Assembly: GCA_902470835.1 (NCBI GenBank)
Contig: CABRHR010000066.1
Coordinates: forward strand, 1-11,167
Direction: 5' to 3'
DNA length: 11,167 nt
Origin: an uncultured Collinsella sp.
GTDB taxonomy: Bacteria; Actinomycetota; Coriobacteriia; Coriobacteriales; Coriobacteriaceae
Part shown: piece after piece, positions 9,296 through 11,167 of the stretch
Numbering within the stretch: position 1 is the stretch's first letter
Layout of the letters: every line of letters starts with the position of its first letter
The notes under the pieces: generated by a model
What the model saw: only the letters and a program-made list of their open reading frames with translations
What the model was told of the DNA's origin: nothing
Databases searched by the model: none
Translations under genes and position numbers: made by a program

Positions 9296-9349
9296 AGTCG
9301 TTGGGGACGTTCTTGAATGACTAGTCGTTCAAGAACGTCCCCAATGACT
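9296..9349. repeat. 54-bp near-perfect palindrome (REP/MITE-like element)
   Basis: Arms 9296-9317 and 9328-9349 share the core TTGGGGACGTTCTTGAA and its complement. The 10-nt centre contains the palindrome GACTAGTC (9319-9326), so complementarity runs almost to the axis at 9322/9323. Only two positions in the 27-bp half-site are G-T rather than Watson-Crick. It has no U-tract and sits just after the sigA terminator, so it is not needed to end that transcript. A dispersed repetitive extragenic palindrome is the best reading. The GGGGAC-type arms recall, from memory, repeats mobilised by REP-associated transposases, but no transposase is in the window. Confidence 0.8.
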
Positions 9350-9376
9350 GGGTCGGAAAATTTCTTAAAAAAGTTC

Positions 9377-9404
9377 TTGCCCTAAGCTGATTCGTCCGTA
9401 TAAT
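9377..9404 (+). promoter_or_regulatory. Promoter of tRNA-Asn
   Basis: A -35 element TTGCCC (9377-9382) and a perfect -10 TATAAT (9399-9404) are separated by 16 bp. Transcription would start near 9411, about 24 nt before the tRNA. The AT-rich run at 9357-9376, just upstream of the -35 box, is positioned like an UP element, as is common for stable-RNA genes. Confidence 0.8.
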
Positions 9405-9434
9405 AAACTTCGTTGCTTGAGAGCACGCACCTAT

Positions 9435-9509
9435 TCCTCGGTAGCTCAATGGTAGAGCACGCGGCTGTTAACCGCGCTGTTGTAGGTTCGAGTCCTACCC
9501 GGGGAGCCA
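9435..9509 (+). tRNA. tRNA-Asn (anticodon GTT)
   Basis: A full cloverleaf can be drawn. The acceptor stem pairs TCCTCGG (9435-9441) with CCGGGGA (9499-9505), with one G-T pair. The D arm is GCTC...GAGC. The anticodon stem is CGCGG/CCGCG around the loop CTGTTAA, with anticodon GTT at 9467-9469. The T arm is GTAGG-TTCGAGT-CCTAC. The discriminator base is G9506, and the CCA end is encoded at 9507-9509. It reads asparagine codons AAC/AAU. It has its own promoter and terminator, so it is a separate single-gene unit between the sigA and asp23-fakA units. There is no duplicated 3' end or integrase nearby to suggest it serves as an attachment site. Confidence 0.97.
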
Positions 9510-9515
9510 GGTTGT

Positions 9516-9545
9516 AAAACCCGTCGCTTATGCGGCGGGTTTTTT
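9516..9545 (+). terminator. Intrinsic terminator after tRNA-Asn
   Basis: A 12-bp stem (9516-9527 with 9532-9543, one G-T pair) with a TTAT loop is preceded by A4 and followed by a T6 run (9540-9545). It is a textbook Rho-independent terminator beginning 7 nt after the tRNA CCA. The A-run on the other side means it could also work in the reverse direction. Confidence 0.93.
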
Positions 9546-9559
9546 CATGCCGCGATCGC

Positions 9560-9571
9560 CGTTCGCGAACG
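9560..9571. repeat. 12-bp perfect palindrome upstream of the asp23 gene
   Basis: CGTTCGCGAACG is a perfect palindrome, and GCGATCGC (9552-9559) directly before it is another. Both lie between the tRNA terminator and the predicted promoter of the asp23-fakA unit. Position would allow an operator, but no specific regulator motif is recognised, and short CG-rich palindromes arise easily in such DNA. Confidence 0.4.
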
Positions 9572-9621
9572 TTACCGTATCAACATTTCGTGTCGAGGAT
9601 GTAATCCCGAGGCCCGCCACC

Positions 9622-9650
9622 TCAACATGGTGCGGTCGTTGTAGAATAAT
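9622..9650 (+). promoter_or_regulatory. Likely promoter for the asp23-fakA unit
   Basis: TCAACA (9622-9627, 4 of 6 to TTGACA) and AATAAT (9645-9650, 5 of 6 to TATAAT) are 17 bp apart, about 50 nt before the proposed GTG start. The overlapping TAGAAT at 9642-9647 is an alternative -10. The preceding tRNA terminator makes an independent promoter here necessary. Confidence 0.45.
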
Positions 9651-9691
9651 GCAATGATTGCTCCCACGAGATGGTGCCGCGAGCACCAGAT

Positions 9692-9697
9692 AAGGAG
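9692..9697 (+). promoter_or_regulatory. Ribosome-binding site deciding the asp23-family GTG start
   Basis: AAGGAG ends 6 nt before GTG 9704. The in-frame ATG at 9671 lacks such a site and would add 11 unconserved-looking residues, so GTG 9704 is preferred. Confidence 0.8.
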
Positions 9698-9703
9698 ATT
9701 CTT

Positions 9704-10060
9704 GTGTCTGAGACCATTAACGGCAGCCTGAGCGTCTCGAACGACGTTATTGCCGATATTGCCGGTTATGCCGCGATGACGTGCTATGGCGTCGTCGGTA
9801 TGGCTGAGCAGCTCCAGGGCGCCGAGAGCGTGCGCCTGCTTGCCGGTCAGCGCCTCCGCAAGGGCGTGCTTGTCTCCGCCGACGAGAACGGCCTTACGGT
9901 CGATCTTCACGTCGTGCTCGAGAACGGCGTCAACATGAAGTCCGTCTGCCACAATCTTTCGAGCTCCGTTGCCTTCACTCTGCAGGAGATCGCCCAGATC
10001 GATCCCGCCAGCCTTAAGATCGGCATCCATATCGACGCGCTCAAGAGCCGTCTGAACTAG
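9704..10060 (+). CDS. Asp23/Gls24 family envelope-stress protein (YloU-like)
   Basis: This 118-residue small cytosolic protein belongs to the Asp23/Gls24 (DUF322) family. Members include the alkaline-shock protein Asp23, which forms membrane-associated assemblies in staphylococci, and YloU of Bacillus. Visible family features are the N-terminal SNDVIADIAGYAAMTCYGVVGMA, a central KGVLV...GLTVDLHVVLENGVNM, and a C-terminal KIGIHIDAL strand. No signal peptide or membrane helix is seen. The GTG start is chosen from the AAGGAG site at 9692-9697. It is followed 27 nt later by fakA, reproducing the yloU-yloV pairing of Firmicutes, so the two are probably one operon. The conserved pairing hints at a link with membrane lipid metabolism, but the molecular role of YloU proteins is not established. 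Confidence 0.92.
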   Translation: MSETINGSLSVSNDVIADIAGYAAMTCYGVVGMAEQLQGAESVRLLAGQRLRKGVLVSADENGLTVDLHVVLENGVNMKSVCHNLSSSVAFTLQEIAQIDPASLKIGIHIDALKSRLN

Positions 10061-10087
10061 CATCCGAACACGGAGATTTCACCACTC

Positions 10088-11122
10088 ATGATTGCAAAGA
10101 CCATTCGCACCTGTTTTCCGATCGCTGCGGCTGCCGTTTCCGACGAGGCCGAGGAGATCAACAAGCTCAACGTCTTCCCCGTACCCGACGGTGACACCGG
10201 CACCAACATGTCGCTCACGCTCGCCTCGGTGACCAAGGAGCTTTCCGCCCTTCCCGCCGATGCCGATATGGAGGCCATCGCCGGCGCCATCACCCACGGC
10301 TCCCTCATGGGTGCCCGCGGTAATTCCGGCGTCATCACGTCGCAGATCCTGCGCGGCGTGGCCGAGGGCCTTGTCTCTGCCGACGAGCCTATTACGTCCG
10401 CCAATATCGCCTTCGCCTTCCGTCGTGCCGTCAAGGTTGCCTTCCAGGCTGTCCGTAAGCCCATCGAGGGCACGATCCTCACGGTTCTGCGTGATGTTTC
10501 GACCAAGGCAGACGAGTGCGAGAAGAAGAAGTTCTCTGCCGAGGATGCGCTCGATGCCATCGTTGTCGAGGCCTACCAGTCTGTTGCCCGCACGCCTGAC
10601 CTGCTGCCGGTTCTGAAGGAGAACGGCGTGGTCGACTCCGGCGCCTTTGGCTTTGCCATCTTCCTTGAGAACTTCGTGGCCGCAGCACTTGGCCGCAGCA
10701 CCGTTGTCGAGGATTTCTCCGCTACGTTTGATTCCGCTGGCTCTGCCCGCGACGCGGCCCTTGGTCGCGTTGAGATCGAGGCCAACGACGACTGGGAGGG
10801 CTCGGAGTTCCGCTACTGCAACGAGTTCCTCTTTAAGGCCGACGCTCCCTTTGACGAGGACGAGTGCCTTAAGTTCCTGGGCTCCATGGGCGACTGCGAG
10901 CTGCTCGTGGGTGCCTACCCCGACTACAAGATCCATGTACACTCCAACACCCCCAACCTGGTGCTCGAGCACATGCTTCAGCTCGGTCAGATCTATGAGG
11001 TCTTTATCCACAACATGGAGATGGAGGCCCACGACCGTACCGCCAAGATCCACGAGGATCAGGAAAAGGCCGCCGAACCCGCCAAGGCGCTGGGCTTTGT
11101 CGCCGTTGCCGCCGGTTCCGGC
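10088..11122 (+). CDS. fakA: Fatty acid kinase FakA (DhaL/DAK2 domain, YloV-like), 3' partial
   Basis: FakA transfers phosphate from ATP to a fatty acid held by FakB, feeding acyl phosphate into phospholipid synthesis through the PlsX/PlsY route. About 345 genuine codons are present of the roughly 550 usual for the family; the contig ends first. The N-terminal DhaL-type kinase domain shows LNVFPVPDGDTGTNM, with D34 and D36 matching the Mg-binding aspartates known as D38/D40 in staphylococcal FakA. It also shows GARGNSGVITSQILRG (75-90) and the later NGVVDSGAFGF. The middle domain follows (FRYCNEFLF, GDCELLVGAYPDYKIHVHSN) and reaches GFVAVAAGSG, where adapter DNA begins. A GGAG at 10072-10075 precedes the ATG by 12 nt. 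The reading frame continues into the adapter (VSYTHLTLPTK), which is artificial. Dihydroxyacetone kinase proper is unlikely given the domain order and the neighbouring asp23-family gene. Confidence 0.94.
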
Positions 11123-11123
11123 G

Positions 11124-11167
11124 CTGTCTCTTATACACATCTGACGCTGCCGACGAAGAGGATAGTG
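11124..11167. other. Synthetic Nextera (P5-side) adapter, not genomic
   Basis: Bases 11124-11156 are the reverse complement of the Nextera read-1 transposase adapter, with the mosaic end at 11124-11142 (CTGTCTCTTATACACATCT). Bases 11157-11164 (AGAGGATA) lie at the i5 index position and, from memory, are the reverse complement of index S503. The final GTG fits the P5 side. Genomic sequence ends at about 11123. Confidence 0.97.

Noticed and set aside
9296..9349. The 54-bp palindrome as a second sigA terminator or CRISPR-type repeat
   Set aside because: There is no T-tract after it, a true terminator already ends the sigA transcript, and it occurs once without spacers.
9435..9509. tRNA-Asn as an integration site for a mobile element
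   Set aside because: There is no integrase, no duplicated tRNA 3' end and no change in gene character on either side within the window.
9671..9703. ATG at 9671 as the start of the asp23-family gene
   Set aside because: It lacks a ribosome-binding site, while AAGGAG is correctly spaced before GTG 9704. The extra residues do not resemble the family.
10079..11140. 353-codon minus-strand open frame starting MCIRDS
   Set aside because: Its start codon and first residues are encoded by the synthetic adapter, and the rest is antisense to fakA.

Overview
This window is about 11.1 kb of GC-rich bacterial chromosome that carries housekeeping genes. It is flanked at both ends by synthetic sequencing-adapter sequence. 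The genomic part runs from about 47 to 11123. Bases 1-46 and 11124-11167 match Illumina Nextera (Tn5 mosaic end) adapters with index bases and should be trimmed. Gene content, the strong preference for C- or G-ending codons, GTG starts with good Shine-Dalgarno sites and the gene order all suggest an actinobacterium. My best guess is a Coriobacteriia gut commensal of the Collinsella type; this is an inference from style and context, not a search result.

Layout: all genes are on the + strand. A tightly packed cluster runs infB (5' end missing) - rbfA - nrnA/DHH phosphodiesterase - truB - ribF - dnaG, with gaps of 15 nt or less or short overlaps. A 110-nt gap then precedes rpoD/sigA. The cluster joins translation initiation, ribosome maturation, nanoRNA or cyclic dinucleotide turnover, tRNA pseudouridylation, FMN/FAD synthesis, primer synthesis and the primary sigma factor. 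It ends at a strong hairpin terminator after sigA.

The 9247-9703 interval holds that terminator, a 54-bp near-perfect palindrome that no gene explains, a consensus-like promoter, tRNA-Asn(GTT) with an encoded CCA end, its own intrinsic terminator, and a short upstream region for the next operon. That operon starts with an Asp23/YloU-family gene followed by fakA (DhaL/DAK2-type fatty acid kinase), which is cut by the 3' end of the contig after about 345 codons.

I found no defence system, CRISPR array, prophage, IS element or other novel multi-gene system. The items most worth a second look are the 54-bp palindrome (probably a REP/MITE-like repeat), the linkage of the infB cluster to dnaG-sigA, and the adapter sequence at both ends, which creates false protein termini.
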